Shown in pieces: positions 49,084 to 63,656 of a stretch of DNA of 64,000 bases (its first letter is position 1; every line of letters begins with the position of its first letter). Below the pieces are notes generated by a model that saw only the letters and a list, made by a program, of their open reading frames with translations, made no database searches and had not been told where the DNA came from. Source of the stretch: Hydractinia symbiolongicarpus (Eukaryota > Cnidaria > Hydrozoa > Anthoathecata > Hydractiniidae). The DNA is taken from assembly GCF_029227915.1 (NCBI RefSeq), contig NC_079883.1:11656001-11720000 (forward strand), in the 5' to 3' direction. Made by a program: the position numbers and the translations under genes.

Positions 49084-49248
49084 ATACTTACCTGACGGGG
49101 AAGTAAAGACTGATCAATGAGGGTTTTCTTCCAGAGTGAGGCTCTTGCATTGCACTACGCTTGGGCTGACCTCTGCGATTACTGCAAACGTCAGTAACTC
49201 GACCGTACAATTTCTGGTAGTGGGGGCCTGCGTCCGCGCTCGCCCCCT
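49084..49248 (+). ncRNA. U1: U1 snRNA (u7)
   Basis: Majority sequence. No 5S gene follows it in this unit. Confidence 0.93.
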
Positions 49249-49558
49249 CCTTAAGTCAAAATGAATGAGCTTAGAAAAGTTGCGCGGCCAAATGTCGGTG
49301 GTGACTTAAACGCTAAGGTAAAACCTCGCTTGGCTGTTACGAAACGTGATTGCGATATAAGTCCTCGGAAGGCGGCGGAATTTTATTTTATTTGCCATTC
49401 CGTCAGGGTTATTGGATGATCGGCAATAGATCGAGTTTGTATGCATTTGAAAGCTCTTTTTTCTCGTACTATCACCTGAAAATGTCGTAGGAAAATGTCA
49501 TAGGAAACACTTTCAACAACCGCCACGTTCCTTAATTGTTATAACAAGAAATATATCA

Positions 49559-49565
49559 TATATAT
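49559..49565. other. Deletion scar: 5S gene and H2A stem-loop lost
   Basis: Seven filler bases (TATATAT) join ...AAATATATCA to GTTGTTTTCTGAGTG. About 312 bp present in other units is absent, removing the whole 5S gene and the H2A stem-loop with its downstream box. The filler resembles the adjacent ATATAT, as in end-joining repair. Confidence 0.9.
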
Positions 49566-49587
49566 GTTGTTTTCTGAGTGTAGCGGT

Positions 49588-49968
49588 TTACTTCTTCTGT
49601 CCTTTGTCGTTCTTCTTTGGGAGTAAGACAGCTTGAATGTTTGGCAAAACACCACCAGCTGCAATGGTTACACCGCTCAAAAGTTTGTTTAATTCTTCAT
49701 CATTACGAACAGCCAATTGTAAATGTCTTGGAATAATCCTAGCTTTTTTGTTGTCTCTTGCTGCGTTACCAGCCAACTCCAATATCTCAGCAGATAAATA
49801 TTCCAAGACGGCTGCTAAGTAAACTGGTGCTCCAGATCCAATTCGGTTAGCACAGTGCCCTCTACGAAGGAATCTATGCACTCTACCGACTGGAAATTGA
49901 AGTCCAGCTCTTGAGGATCTTGTCTTGGCTTTAGCCTTAGCTTTTCCACCTTTTCCACGTCCAGACAT
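49588..49968 (-). CDS. H2A: Histone H2A (u8), Y39C and no 3' stem-loop
   Basis: The frame is intact, but Tyr39 (counting Met) is Cys, giving [10 protein letters not shown]. The stem-loop and downstream box are deleted, so normal histone 3' processing cannot occur; no AATAAA is visible close downstream. This copy is probably poorly expressed or read through. Confidence 0.93.
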   Translation of the reverse strand: MSGRGKGGKAKAKAKTRSSRAGLQFPVGRVHRFLRRGHCANRIGSGAPVYLAAVLEYLSAEILELAGNAARDNKKARIIPRHLQLAVRNDEELNKLLSGVTIAAGGVLPNIQAVLLPKKNDKGQKK

Positions 49969-50252
49969 AACTGCGATTTGATTTGTAAGTTAATACAAAA
50001 ACGTACGAATATTTAACGTAAGTGTTAACGAAATAAACTTTACTCGTTTTTTCATCATAAAAATAGGATCGAAATCATGTTTTTTTAACCAATCATAATT
50101 AAGTATTAAACAAAAGATTTTTTTTTTAACCAATTAAATTGCGTATCGGCGTTTTCGGATCGAATTCGATCCGATTTTTTTACTTATAAACAAAAAGTTT
50201 TGACTTGCAGTTTAATGCTTATTTACAAGTTAAGTAGCAAAAATTTTTAACC

Positions 50253-50657
50253 ATGTCTGACGCAGCAGCTAAAGGAGGAAAACAGGCACCTAAAGTAGCC
50301 AAGAAAGGTGAAAAAAGAGCCGGCAAAAAAGGAGGAAAGATTGGTGGAACAGGTGAAAAGAAACGCAAGAGAAAGAGAAAGGAAAGTTATGCTATTTACA
50401 TCTACAATGTTTTGAAACAAGTTCACCCAGATGTCGGAGTTTCAAGCAAAGCTATGAGCATCATGAACTCATTTGTCAACGACATCTTTGAGCGCATTGC
50501 TTCCGAAGCTTCGCGTTTGGCTCTTCAAAACAAAAAGTCGACCATCTCTTCTCGTGAAATTCAAACCGCAGTACGTCTTCTCTTGCCTGGAGAACTTGCA
50601 AAACACGCAGTCAGTGAAGGAACAAAAGCCGTCACAAAATACACAAGCAGCAAGTAA
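50253..50657 (+). CDS. H2B: Histone H2B (u8)
   Basis: Protein identical to the 9596 copy, with one private silent change (ACT>ACA in IGGTGEK). Stem-loop 50681-50696. Confidence 0.97.
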   Translation: MSDAAAKGGKQAPKVAKKGEKRAGKKGGKIGGTGEKKRKRKRKESYAIYIYNVLKQVHPDVGVSSKAMSIMNSFVNDIFERIASEASRLALQNKKSTISSREIQTAVRLLLPGELAKHAVSEGTKAVTKYTSSK

Positions 50658-51117
50658 ACCAACGTCTACCAAACACAAACGGTCTTTTTTAAGACCACAC
50701 ATCTTTAAAAAAACATTTACTTGGCGTCACTACAAGTTAACCGAAGTTAATAAAACTTCTAAATAATGTGCTTAAGAACACTAGCCTACATTTAAAATAC
50801 TTCCCCATGTGTGTGTGGATTAGCTTCACTTTTCATACGTATTATTAGCTGTACTTGCAGAAAAGACAAGTACATTGATCCATGTTATTGCTTACATTTA
50901 ACTTAACCCAGCTTTTCACGGAAACACTCCCAGGCAAATTAACCCTACAAAGTATTTCTAAATTTTTTTTGTGTCATATATGACATAGTATCGTATAGCA
51001 ATAAATGTAACTGTGACAAGACTTTACACATTGTGTAATTTGGAAGCGTGCACAAAGTAATGTTTTAAAAGATTTGTGGCTATAAAAATAGCCGTTTTTG
51101 TTGAGCAATGACAACGC

Positions 51118-51474
<357 letters not shown>

Positions 51475-51952
51475 TTAACAGAATTCAGACAGCTTTAAAA
51501 AGAGGCCATAAAATTACCTACTGCTCGTGGAAACACCCTAATTAACCAATAGAGTTGCGTCATTACAAAATGTTCCGAACATTTTGTACATTTTTTTAAG
51601 TAAAACTGTAGTTTTTTTAAAAATTCGTGGTCTTAATGTTTCAGTAAGGCAATAAATTTGGCATCGTTGGAATTCGCCAAACCTTCTGCTACTTACTAAA
51701 AAAAAAAAAAGTCAAAAGCTTTTGTGTATCAGAAGATACAGCCGTTTTCCCGTAGCCAAAAAACACAGATTTTATAAAAATGTTAAAGTAATGAGCGTAA
51801 TGTCATTATGCAGCCAATCAGAAATTACTTTCTTAGCACCAATCAAATGGTTTGTTTTGAACCTTAGCTGTCAATCAATATGAGAAATAAAACTTTGGCG
51901 CGATAGTGCATTTTAGACCGTCTTGTGTATCCGTACTACATCGACTTCTTAA

Positions 51953-52366
<414 letters not shown>

Positions 52367-52727
52367 GCATCTTACCAAACAAAAAACGGCTATTTTTATA
52401 GCCACACATCCATAAAAAATATTACGGCTAGCTTTTTATATCAAACTTTGTCCTGCTTTCTGTTTAAATTTTATGCTACATAAAAATTTTATGCTACATA
52501 AAGTTTGACAATGTTAAAAATATGAAGGGCAAGAAAAGTAAAAGCAAGAAAATAAGAAATTTAAAAACGAAAATACTTAAACTTAGGGAATCTAATCTTA
52601 AATTTACTCTTTTTTAACTGTTTAAGTGACTTAAACAAGTTTAACTTTGTACCAAGATAATGTTTTTTTGTAAATGTGTGGCTATAAAAATAGCCGTTTG
52701 TTAATGTAATAGCCAGATACACACAAA

Positions 52728-53279
52728 TTATTTTTTTGCGGTCTTCTTTGCTGCCTTTTTGGGAGTCTTTTTGACCTTCTTTGCTGCAGGTTTTTTAGCA
52801 ACAGGCTTCTTTGTGGGTTTCTTAGCTGCTGGTTTCTTAGCCGAGGCTTTCTTTGTGGCAGGCTTCTTTGCTGCTTTCTTTGGCGTGCTCTTCTTTGCTG
52901 GCTTCTTTTTTGGTGTACTTTTCTTTGCAGTAGGCTTCTTTGCCGTTGGCTTTTTTGCTGCGGCCTTTTTCTTAGGTTTTTCTTTTTTTACCTGACCTAG
53001 CTTGAATGATCCAGAAGCACCAGTGCCTTTAGTTTGAATCAAATCGCCTGATGTTACTCCTCGTTTAAGAGCCATTTTCAGATGATGATCTGAGTTTTCA
53101 GCAACTTTGTAATTTGCATGAATATATTTTGTAATAGCTTGGCGAGATGAACCACCGCGTTCCTTTAGGGTAGCGATAGCAGCCTTGATCATGTCCACAT
53201 ATTTAGGGTGATCAGCTGTCTTCTTTGCAGCAGGTTTCTTCTTGGGTGCGATTTTCTTTGGAGAAGCTGCTTCACTCAT
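52728..53279 (-). CDS. H1: Histone H1 (u8)
   Basis: Protein identical to the 12071 copy. Stem-loop 52680-52695. Confidence 0.95.
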   Translation of the reverse strand: MSEAASPKKIAPKKKPAAKKTADHPKYVDMIKAAIATLKERGGSSRQAITKYIHANYKVAENSDHHLKMALKRGVTSGDLIQTKGTGASGSFKLGQVKKEKPKKKAAAKKPTAKKPTAKKSTPKKKPAKKSTPKKAAKKPATKKASAKKPAAKKPTKKPVAKKPAAKKVKKTPKKAAKKTAKK

Positions 53280-53858
53280 TTTTAATGTTTTCTTACAACA
53301 ATCCAACGATAAACGATGCTTGTTATCACAGTAGAAGTATACTAAACATTACCGTGTAAATGAGATATAATTTAAGACGGTGCGAAGTATGCGGACGTAA
53401 AAGTACCACTCCCGGGAATTGATTTGGCGCGAAAACAGAAATGTGTGTTTCTGTACATCGTATAATGTCCGTTTTGGGTGCCGCGACTATGCGAAAGCAT
53501 GTTAATTTTTATTTGTAGTACGACGCAATAGTCTGCAAGAGAAGCTGCTGGAGTTTGAGGTCTTCAGCATTACATCTAGTCTGTTAATTTGGGCTTCTTC
53601 CGCGCTCGTGTTAGGATTTTCATAAAGCGTTCTTTGGTTTGCGTTGCGTATGTCGGCCTACATCATCGACACGGCCTGTTTCCGGCTATTAGGAGCAATT
53701 CATATATTGGGCACTGCGTTTCGACTTTTTTATTAGACCACAGTAAAAAAATTCACTCACAGAAGTCCCTTTCTTTCATGGCTACAAACACGAAGAATTC
53801 TGTCGTAAGTAAAACGAATGCGCAAGCCAAAATGACGATGGGGCGAAGTCATAAGCAT

Positions 53859-53931
53859 GGCCCTGTGGCCCAATGGATAAGGCATCTGACTACGAATCAG
53901 GGGATTCCAGGTTCGACTCCTGGCAGGGTCG
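53859..53931 (+). tRNA. tRNA-Arg: tRNA-Arg(ACG) (u8)
   Basis: Identical to the 13202 copy. Confidence 0.93.
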
Positions 53932-54253
53932 CACTGTCGCATTTCGGCTGCATGGTCTACTGTGTAACGCGCGCGCACGTTCTGGCGTAATGCGTTGATA
54001 AACGGAATGTACGCAGACATATTGGAAAGTAATATCACGCACTTAGTATCGTCGCCTTTGTTAGCATTCATGTAAGTTACCATCCACTCGCTACAGTCGC
54101 TCTCCATCCTACGGCTAAATCAACAGCCGTGATTTTTACTATGTCGCCGTCCATCCGTACGCGGTGACAGTTGTAAGCTTTACAGTAACGTGACATGCTC
54201 CACAAGCAGTTACGGTGTGTGGACGATGCCTATCATGGCAACGCTTGTTCTTT

Positions 54254-54440
54254 ATCGCTTCTCGGCCTAATGGCTAAGATCAAGTGTAGTATCTGTTCTT
54301 ATCAGTTTAATATCTGGTAGGCCATTCTCTGAATGGTCAGTATATTAATCTGATTTTTGGCCTTGGGTCATGGAGGTGGATTCATTCACGCCGTGACCAC
54401 GGGTTGCCTTGGTGTTGCACTATTACCGATGGCGGCCCAC
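54254..54440 (+). ncRNA. U2: U2 snRNA (u8)
   Basis: Same sequence as the 13597 copy. Confidence 0.93.
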
Positions 54441-54630
54441 ATAAGCAATAAAAGAATAATAGCAGTCCTCTTTCCGACGGCACTCTGCATAGTCTACGGC
54501 GGGAACAAAACGCGTACACTGGGGGAGAATACAGCCTATGCCCCGCGACACGGCAGTTTATAACACACTCAAGCCACAAGCATTAACAAACTTTGAAGGG
54601 TACCCTCATGCTACGGTGCAGTTCCAACTC

Positions 54631-54795
54631 CTACTTACCTGACGGGGAAGTAAAGACTGATCAATGAGGGTTTTCTTCCAGAGTGAGGCTCTTGCATTGC
54701 ACTACGCTTGGGCTGACCTCTGCGATTACTGCAAACGTCAGTAACTCGACCGTACAATTTCTGGTAGTGGGGGCCTGCGTCCGCGCTCGCCCCCT
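54631..54795 (+). ncRNA. U1: U1 snRNA (u8), first base A>C
   Basis: The expected first nucleotide is C (CTACTTACCTG instead of ATACTTACCTG). The splice-site-pairing ACUUACCUG is intact. The start site may shift or initiation may weaken. The rest is majority sequence. Confidence 0.9.
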
Positions 54796-55122
54796 CCTTA
54801 AGTCAAAATGAATGAGCTTAGAAAAGTTGCGCGGCCAAATGTCGGTGGTGACTTAAACGCTAAGGTAAAACCTCGCTTGGCTGTTACGAAACGTGATTGC
54901 GATATAAGTCCTCGGAAGGCGGCGGAATTTTATTTTATTTGCCATTCCGTCAGGGTTATTGGATGATCGGCAATAGATCGAGTTTGTATGCATTTGAAAG
55001 CTCTTTTTTCTCGTACTATCACCTGAAAATGTCGTAGGAAAATGTCATAGGAAACACTTTCAACAACCGCCACGTTCCTTAATTGTTATAACAAGAAATA
55101 TATCACAGCAAATGAAAATGAA

Positions 55123-55242
55123 AAGCCTACGACACCGGGAGTTCCCAGGCGGTCCCCCATCCAAGTACTATCCCGGCCCGACGATGCTTAACTTCCGTGA
55201 TCAGACGAGAACGGGTGTGTTCATCGTGGTATGGCCGTAGAC
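55123..55242 (-). rRNA. 5S: 5S rRNA (u8)
   Basis: Same sequence as the 14466 copy. Confidence 0.95.
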
Positions 55243-55439
55243 ATTAGTAGGTGCAAATACGTGCAATTTATTTTGACGTTGTGATCAAATTTTTTTATTT
55301 AATTTCTTTGAGTTACTTAGGACAAGGCGTATGCATGGATTATCTATTAGACTTTAAGGTTATAGTTTTGTGAAAAAAACAATGTTTTTTTAAAGATGTG
55401 TGGCTATAAAAATAGCCGTTGTTTTCTGAGTGTAGCGGT

Positions 55440-55820
55440 TTACTTCTTCTGTCCTTTGTCGTTCTTCTTTGGGAGTAAGACAGCTTGAATGTTTGGCAAA
55501 ACACCACCAGCTGCAATGGTTACACCGCTCAAAAGTTTGTTTAATTCTTCATCATTACGAACAGCCAATTGTAAATGTCTTGGAATAATCCTAGCTTTTT
55601 TGTTGTCTCTTGCTGCGTTACCAGCCAACTCCAATATCTCAGCAGATAAATATTCCAAGACGTCTGCTAAGTAAACTGGTGCTCCAGATCCAATTCGGTT
55701 AGCATAGTGCCCTCTACGAAGGAATCTATGCACTCTACCGACTGGAAATTGAAGTCCAGCTCTTGAGGATCTTTTCTTGGTTTTAGCCTTAGCTTTTCCA
55801 CCTTTTCCACGTCCAGACAT
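55440..55820 (-). CDS. H2A: Histone H2A (u9), A14T T16K A53D
   Basis: Three residues differ from the majority (counting Met): A14T and T16K in the N-tail, and A53D at the start of helix 2 in [11 protein letters not shown]53 is strongly conserved, so the Asp is probably destabilising. The promoter also differs (CCAATAATAA for CCAATCATAA). Stem-loop 55402-55417. Confidence 0.95.
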   Translation of the reverse strand: MSGRGKGGKAKAKTKKRSSRAGLQFPVGRVHRFLRRGHYANRIGSGAPVYLADVLEYLSAEILELAGNAARDNKKARIIPRHLQLAVRNDEELNKLLSGVTIAAGGVLPNIQAVLLPKKNDKGQKK

Positions 55821-56104
55821 AACTGCGATTTGATTTGTAAGTTAATACAAAAACGTACGAATATTTAACGTAAGTGTTAACGAAATAAACTTTACTCGTT
55901 TTTTCATCATAAAAATAGGATCGAAATCATGTTTTTTTAACCAATAATAATTAAGTATTAAACAAAAGATTTTTTTTTTAACCAATTAAATTGCGTATCG
56001 GCGTTTTCGGATCGAATTCGATCCGATTTTTTTACTTATAAACAAAAAGTTTTGACTTGCAGTTTAATGCTTATTTACAAGTTAAGTAGCAAAAATTTTT
56101 AACC

Positions 56105-56509
56105 ATGTCTGACGCAGCAGCTAAAGGAGGAAAACAGGCACCTAAAGTAGCCAAGAAAGGTGAAAAAAGAGCCGGCAAAAAAGGAGGAAAGATTGGTGGA
56201 ACTGGTGAAAAGAAACGCAAGAGAAAGAGAAAGGAAAGTTATGCTATTTACATCTACAATGTTTTGAAACAAGTTCACCCAGATGTCGGAGTTTCAAGCA
56301 AAGCTATGAGCATCATGAACTCATTTGTCAACGACATCTTTGAGCGCATTGCTTCCGAAGCTTCGCGTTTGGCTCTTCAAAACAAAAAGTCGACCATCTC
56401 TTCTCGTGAAATTCAAACCGCAGTACGTCTTCTCTTGCCTGGAGAACTTGCAAAACACGCAGTCAGTGAAGGAACAAAAGCCGTCACAAAATACACAAGC
56501 AGCAAGTAA
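56105..56509 (+). CDS. H2B: Histone H2B (u9)
   Basis: Protein identical to the 9596 copy. Stem-loop 56533-56548. Confidence 0.97.
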   Translation: MSDAAAKGGKQAPKVAKKGEKRAGKKGGKIGGTGEKKRKRKRKESYAIYIYNVLKQVHPDVGVSSKAMSIMNSFVNDIFERIASEASRLALQNKKSTISSREIQTAVRLLLPGELAKHAVSEGTKAVTKYTSSK

Positions 56510-56969
56510 ACCAACGTCTACCAAACACAAACGGTCTTTTTTAAGACCACACATCTTTAAAAAAACATTTACTTGGCGTCACTACAAGTTAACCGAAGTT
56601 AATAAAACTTCTAAATAATGTGCTTAAGAACACTAGCCTACATTTAAAATACTTCCCCATGTGTGTGTGGATTAGCTTCACTTTTCATACGTATTATTAG
56701 CTGTACTTGCAGAAAAGACAAGTACATTGATCCATGTTATTGCTTACATTTAACTTAACCCAGCTTTTCACGGAAACACTCCCAGGCAAATTAACCCTAC
56801 AAAGTATTTCTAAATTTTTTTTGTGTCATATATGACATAGTATCGTATAGCAATAAATGTAACTGTGACAAGACTTTACACATTGTGTAATTTGGAAGCG
56901 TGCACAAAGTAATGTTTTAAAAGATTTGTGGCTATAAAAATAGCCGTTTTTGTTGAGCAATGACAACGC

Positions 56970-57326
<357 letters not shown>

Positions 57327-57804
57327 TTAACAGAATTCAGACAGCTTTAAAAAGAGGCCATAAAATTACCTACTGCTCGTGGAAACACCCTAATTAACCA
57401 ATAGAGTTGCGTCATTACAAAATGTTCCGAACATTTTGTACATTTTTTTAAGTAAAACTGTAGTTTTTTTAAAAATTCGTGGTCTTAATGTTTCAGTAAG
57501 GCAATAAATTTGGCATCGTTGGAATTCGCCAAACCTTCTGCTACTTACTAAAAAAAAAAAAAGTCAAAAGCTTTTGTGTATCAGAAGATACATCCGTTTT
57601 CCCGTAGCCAAAAAACACAGATTTTATAAAAATGTTAAAGTAATGAGCGTAATGTCATTATGCAGCCAATCAGAAATTACTTTCTTAGCACCAATCAAAT
57701 GGTTTGTTTTGAACCTTAGCTGTCAATCAATATGAGAAATAAAACTTTGGCGCGATAGTGCATTTTAGACCGTCTTGTGTATCCGTACTACATCGACTTC
57801 TTAA

Positions 57805-58218
<414 letters not shown>

Positions 58219-58579
58219 GCATCTTACCAAACAAAAAACGGCTATTTTTATAGCCACACATCCATAAAAAATATTACGGCTAGCTTTTTATATCAAACTT
58301 TGTCCTGCTTTCTGTTTAAATTTTATGCTACATAAAAATTTTATGCTACATAAAGTTTGACAATGTTAAAAATATGAAGGGCAAGAAAAGTAAAAGCAAG
58401 AAAATAAGAAATTTAAAAACGAAAATACTTAAACTTAGGGAATCTAATCTTAAATTTACTCTTTTTTAACTGTTTAAGTGACTTAAACAAGTTTAACTTT
58501 GTACCAAGATAATGTTTTTTTGTAAATGTGTGGCTATAAAAATAGCCGTTTGTTAATGTAATAGCCAGATACACACAAA

Positions 58580-59131
58580 TTATTTTTTTGCGGTCTTCTT
58601 TGCTGCCTTTTTGGGAGTCTTTTTGACCTTCTTTGCTGCAGGTTTTTTAGCAACAGGCTTCTTTGTGGGTTTCTTAGCTGCTGGTTTCTTAGCCGAGGCT
58701 TTCTTTGTGGCAGGCTTCTTTGCTGCTTTCTTTGGCGTGCTCTTCTTTGCTGGCTTCTTTTTTGGTGTACTTTTCTTTGCAGTAGGCTTCTTTGCCGTTG
58801 GCTTTTTTGCTGCGGCCTTTTTCTTAGGTTTTTCTTTTTTTACCTGACCTAGCTTGAATGATCCAGAAGCACCAGTGCCTTTAGTTTGAATCAAATCGCC
58901 TGATGTTACTCCTCGTTTAAGAGCCATTTTCAGATGATGATCTGAGTTTTCAGCAACTTTGTAATTTGCATGAATATATTTTGTAATAGCTTGGCGAGAT
59001 GAACCACCGCGTTCCTTTAGGGTAGCGATAGCAGCCTTGATCATGTCCACATATTTAGGGTGATCAGCTGTCTTCTTTGCAGCAGGTTTCTTCTTGGGTG
59101 CGATTTTCTTTGGAGAAGCTGCTTCACTCAT
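58580..59131 (-). CDS. H1: Histone H1 (u9)
   Basis: Protein identical to the 12071 copy. Stem-loop 58532-58547. Confidence 0.95.
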   Translation of the reverse strand: MSEAASPKKIAPKKKPAAKKTADHPKYVDMIKAAIATLKERGGSSRQAITKYIHANYKVAENSDHHLKMALKRGVTSGDLIQTKGTGASGSFKLGQVKKEKPKKKAAAKKPTAKKPTAKKSTPKKKPAKKSTPKKAAKKPATKKASAKKPAAKKPTKKPVAKKPAAKKVKKTPKKAAKKTAKK

Positions 59132-59710
59132 TTTTAATGTTTTCTTACAACAATCCAACGATAAACGATGCTTGTTATCACAGTAGAAGTATACTAAACA
59201 TTACCGTGTAAATGAGATATAATTTAAGACGGTGCGAAGTATGCGGACGTAAAAGTACCACTCCCGGGAATTGATTTGGCGCGAAAACAGAAATGTGTGT
59301 TTCTGTACATCGTATAATGTCCGTTTTGGGTGCCGCGACTATGCGAAAGCATGTTAATTTTTATTTGTAGTACGACGCAATAGTCTGCAAGAGAAGCTGC
59401 TGGAGTTTGAGGTCTTCAGCATTACATCTAGTCTGTTAATTTGGGCTTCTTCCGCGCTCGTGTTAGGATTTTCATAAAGCGTTCTTTGGTTTGCGTTGCG
59501 TATGTCGGCCTACATCATCGACACGGCCTGTTTCCGGCTATTAGGAGCAATTCATATATTGGGCACTGCGTTTCGACTTTTTTATTAGACCACAGTAAAA
59601 AAATTCACTCACAGAAGTCCCTTTCTTTCATGGCTACAAACACGAAGAATTCTGTCGTAAGTAAAACGAATGCGCAAGCCAAAATGACGATGGGGCGAAG
59701 TCATAAGCAT

Positions 59711-59783
59711 GGCCCTGTGGCCCAATGGATAAGGCATCTGACTACGAATCAGGGGATTCCAGGTTCGACTCCTGGCAGGGTCG
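59711..59783 (+). tRNA. tRNA-Arg: tRNA-Arg(ACG) (u9)
   Basis: Identical to the 13202 copy. Confidence 0.93.
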
Positions 59784-60105
59784 CACTGTCGCATTTCGGC
59801 TGCATGGTCTACTGTGTAACGCGCGCGCACGTTCTGGCGTAATGCGTTGATAAACGGAATGTACGCAGACATATTGGAAAGTAATATCACGCACTTAGTA
59901 TCGTCGCCTTTGTTAGCATTCATGTAAGTTACCATCCACTCGCTACAGTCGCTCTCCATCCTACGGCTAAATCAACAGCCGTGATTTTTACTATGTCGCC
60001 GTCCATCCGTACGCGGTGACAGTTGTAAGCTTTACAGTAACGTGACATGCTCCACAAGCAGTTACGGTGTGTGGACGATGCCTATCATGGCAACGCTTGT
60101 TCTTT

Positions 60106-60292
60106 ATCGCTTCTCGGCCTAATGGCTAAGATCAAGTGTAGTATCTGTTCTTATCAGTTTAATATCTGGTAGGCCATTCTCTGAATGGTCAGTATATTAA
60201 TCTGATTTTTGGCCTTGGGTCATGGAGGTGGATTCATTCACGCCGTGACCACGGGTTGCCTTGGTGTTGCACTATTACCGATGGCGGCCCAC
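60106..60292 (+). ncRNA. U2: U2 snRNA (u9)
   Basis: Same sequence as the 13597 copy. Confidence 0.93.
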
Positions 60293-60482
60293 ATAAGCAA
60301 TAAAAGAATAATAGCAGTCCTCTTTCCGACGGCACTCTGCATAGTCTACGGCGGGAACAAAACGCGTACACTGGGGGAGAATACAGCCTATGCCCCGCGA
60401 CACGGCAGTTTATAACACACTCAAGCCACAAGCATTAACAAACTTTGAAGGGTACCCTCATGCTACGGTGCAGTTCCAACTC

Positions 60483-60647
60483 ATACTTACCTGACGGGGA
60501 AGTAAAGACTGATCAATGAGGGTTTTCTTCCAGAGTGAGGCTCTTGCATTGCACTACGCTTGGGCTGACCTCTGCGATTACTGCAAACGTCAGTAACTCG
60601 ACCGTACAATTTCTGGTAGTGGGGGCCTGCGTCCGCGCTCGCCCCCT
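60483..60647 (+). ncRNA. U1: U1 snRNA (u9)
   Basis: Majority sequence. Confidence 0.93.
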
Positions 60648-60974
60648 CCTTAAGTCAAAATGAATGAGCTTAGAAAAGTTGCGCGGCCAAATGTCGGTGG
60701 TGACTTAAACGCTAAGGTAAAACCTCGCTTGGCTGTTACGAAACGTGATTGCGATATAAGTCCTCGGAAGGCGGCGGAATTTTATTTTATTTGCCATTCC
60801 GTCAGGGTTATTGGATGATCGGCAATAGATCGAGTTTGTATGCATTTGAAAGCTCTTTTTTCTCGTACTATCACCTGAAAATGTCGTAGGAAAATGTCAT
60901 AGGAAACACTTTCAACAACCGCCACGTTCCTTAATTGTTATAACAAGAAATATATCACAGCAAATGAAAATGAA

Positions 60975-61094
60975 AAGCCTACGACACCGGGAGTTCCCAG
61001 GCGGTCCCCCATCCAAGTACTATCCCGGCCCGACGATGCTTAACTTCCGTGATCAGACGAGAACGGGTGTGTTCATCGTGGTATGGCCGTAGAC
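60975..61094 (-). rRNA. 5S: 5S rRNA (u9)
   Basis: Same sequence as the 14466 copy. Confidence 0.95.
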
Positions 61095-61291
61095 ATTAGT
61101 AGGTGCAAATACGTGCAATTTATTTTGACGTTGTGATCAAATTTTTTTATTTAATTTCTTTGAGTTACTTAGGACAAGGCGTATGCATGGATTATCTATT
61201 AGACTTTAAGGTTATAGTTTTGTGAAAAAAACAATGTTTTTTTAAAGATGTGTGGCTATAAAAATAGCCGTTGTTTTCTGAGTGTAGCGGT

Positions 61292-61672
61292 TTACTTCTT
61301 CTGTCCTTTGTCGTTCTTCTTTGGGAGTAAGACAGCTTGAATGTTTGGCAAAACACCACCAGCTGCAATGGTTACACCGCTCAAAAGTTTGTTTAATTCT
61401 TCATCATTACGAACAGCCAATTGTAAATGTCTTGGAATAATCCTAGCTTTTTTGTTGTCTCTTGCTGCGTTACCAGCCAACTCCAATATCTCAGCAGATA
61501 AATATTCCAAGACGGCTGCTAAGTAAACTGGTGCTCCAGATCCAATTCGGTTAGCATAGTGCCCTCTACGAAGGAATCTATGCACTCTACCGACTGGAAA
61601 TTGAAGTCCAGCTCTTGAGGATCTTTTCTTGGCTTTAGCCTTAGCTTTTCCACCTTTTCCACGTCCAGACAT
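61292..61672 (-). CDS. H2A: Histone H2A (u10), T16K
   Basis: Differs from the majority only at T16K, a change shared with u9. The promoter also shares CCAATAATAA with u9 and has a private G>C (CGTAACTGTTAAC). Stem-loop 61254-61269. Confidence 0.96.
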   Translation of the reverse strand: MSGRGKGGKAKAKAKKRSSRAGLQFPVGRVHRFLRRGHYANRIGSGAPVYLAAVLEYLSAEILELAGNAARDNKKARIIPRHLQLAVRNDEELNKLLSGVTIAAGGVLPNIQAVLLPKKNDKGQKK

Positions 61673-61956
61673 AACTGCGATTTGATTTGTAAGTTAATAC
61701 AAAAACGTACGAATATTTAACGTAACTGTTAACGAAATAAACTTTACTCGTTTTTTCATCATAAAAATAGGATCGAAATCATGTTTTTTTAACCAATAAT
61801 AATTAAGTATTAAACAAAAGATTTTTTTTTTAACCAATTAAATTGCGTATCGGCGTTTTCGGATCGAATTCGATCCGATTTTTTTACTTATAAACAAAAA
61901 GTTTTGACTTGCAGTTTAATGCTTATTTACAAGTTAAGTAGCAAAAATTTTTAACC

Positions 61957-62361
61957 ATGTCTGACGCAGCAGCTAAAGGAGGAAAACAGGCACCTAAAGT
62001 AGCCAAGAAAGGTGAAAAAAGAGCCGGCAAAAAAGGAGGAAAGATTGGTGGAACTGGTGAAAAGAAACGCAAGAGAAAGAGAAAGGAAAGTTATGCTATT
62101 TACATCTACAATGTTTTGAAACAAGTTCACCCAGATGTCGGAGTTTCAAGCAAAGCTATGAGCATCATGAACTCATTTGTCAACGACATCTTTGAGCGCA
62201 TTGCTTCCGAAGCTTCGCGTTTGGCTCTTCAAAACAAAAAGTCGACCATCTCTTCTCGTGAAATTCAAACCGCAGTACGTCTTCTCTTGCCTGGAGAACT
62301 TGCAAAACACGCAGTCAGTGAAGGAACAAAAGCCGTCACAAAATACACAAGCAGCAAGTAA
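61957..62361 (+). CDS. H2B: Histone H2B (u10)
   Basis: Protein identical to the 9596 copy. Stem-loop 62385-62400. Confidence 0.97.
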   Translation: MSDAAAKGGKQAPKVAKKGEKRAGKKGGKIGGTGEKKRKRKRKESYAIYIYNVLKQVHPDVGVSSKAMSIMNSFVNDIFERIASEASRLALQNKKSTISSREIQTAVRLLLPGELAKHAVSEGTKAVTKYTSSK

Positions 62362-62821
62362 ACCAACGTCTACCAAACACAAACGGTCTTTTTTAAGACC
62401 ACACATCTTTAAAAAAACATTTACTTGGCGTCACTACAAGTTAACCGAAGTTAATAAAACTTCTAAATAATGTGCTTAAGAACACTAGCCTACATTTAAA
62501 ATACTTCCCCATGTGTGTGTGGATTAGCTTCACTTTTCATACGTATTATTAGCTGTACTTGCAGAAAAGACAAGTACATTGATCCATGTTATTGCTTACA
62601 TTTAACTTAACCCAGCTTTTCACGGAAACACTCCCAGGCAAATTAACCCTACAAAGTATTTCTAAATTTTTTTTGTGTCATATATGACATAGTATCGTAT
62701 AGCAATAAATGTAACTGTGACAAGACTTTACACATTGTGTAATTTGGAAGCGTGCACAAAGTAATGTTTTAAAAGATTTGTGGCTATAAAAATAGCCGTT
62801 TTTGTTGAGCAATGACAACGC

Positions 62822-63178
<357 letters not shown>

Positions 63179-63656
63179 TTAACAGAATTCAGACAGCTTT
63201 AAAAAGAGGCCATAAAATTACCTACTGCTCGTGGAAACACCCTAATTAACCAATAGAGTTGCGTCATTACAAAATGTTCCGAACATTTTGTACATTTTTT
63301 TAAGTAAAACTGTAGTTTTTTTAAAAATTCGTGGTCTTAATGTTTCAGTAAGGCAATAAATTTGGCATCGTTGGAATTCGCCAAACCTTCTGCTACTTAC
63401 TAAAAAAAAAAAAAGTCAAAAGCTTTTGTGTATCAGAAGATACAGCCGTTTTCCCGTAGCCAAAAAACACAGATTTTATAAAAATGTTAAAGTAATGAGC
63501 GTAATGTCATTATGCAGCCAATCAGAAATTACTTTCTTAGCACCAATCAAATGGTTTGTTTTGAACCTTAGCTGTCAATCAATATGAGAAATAAAACTTT
63601 GGCGCGATAGTGCATTTTAGACCGTCTTGTGTATCCGTACTACATCGACTTCTTAA

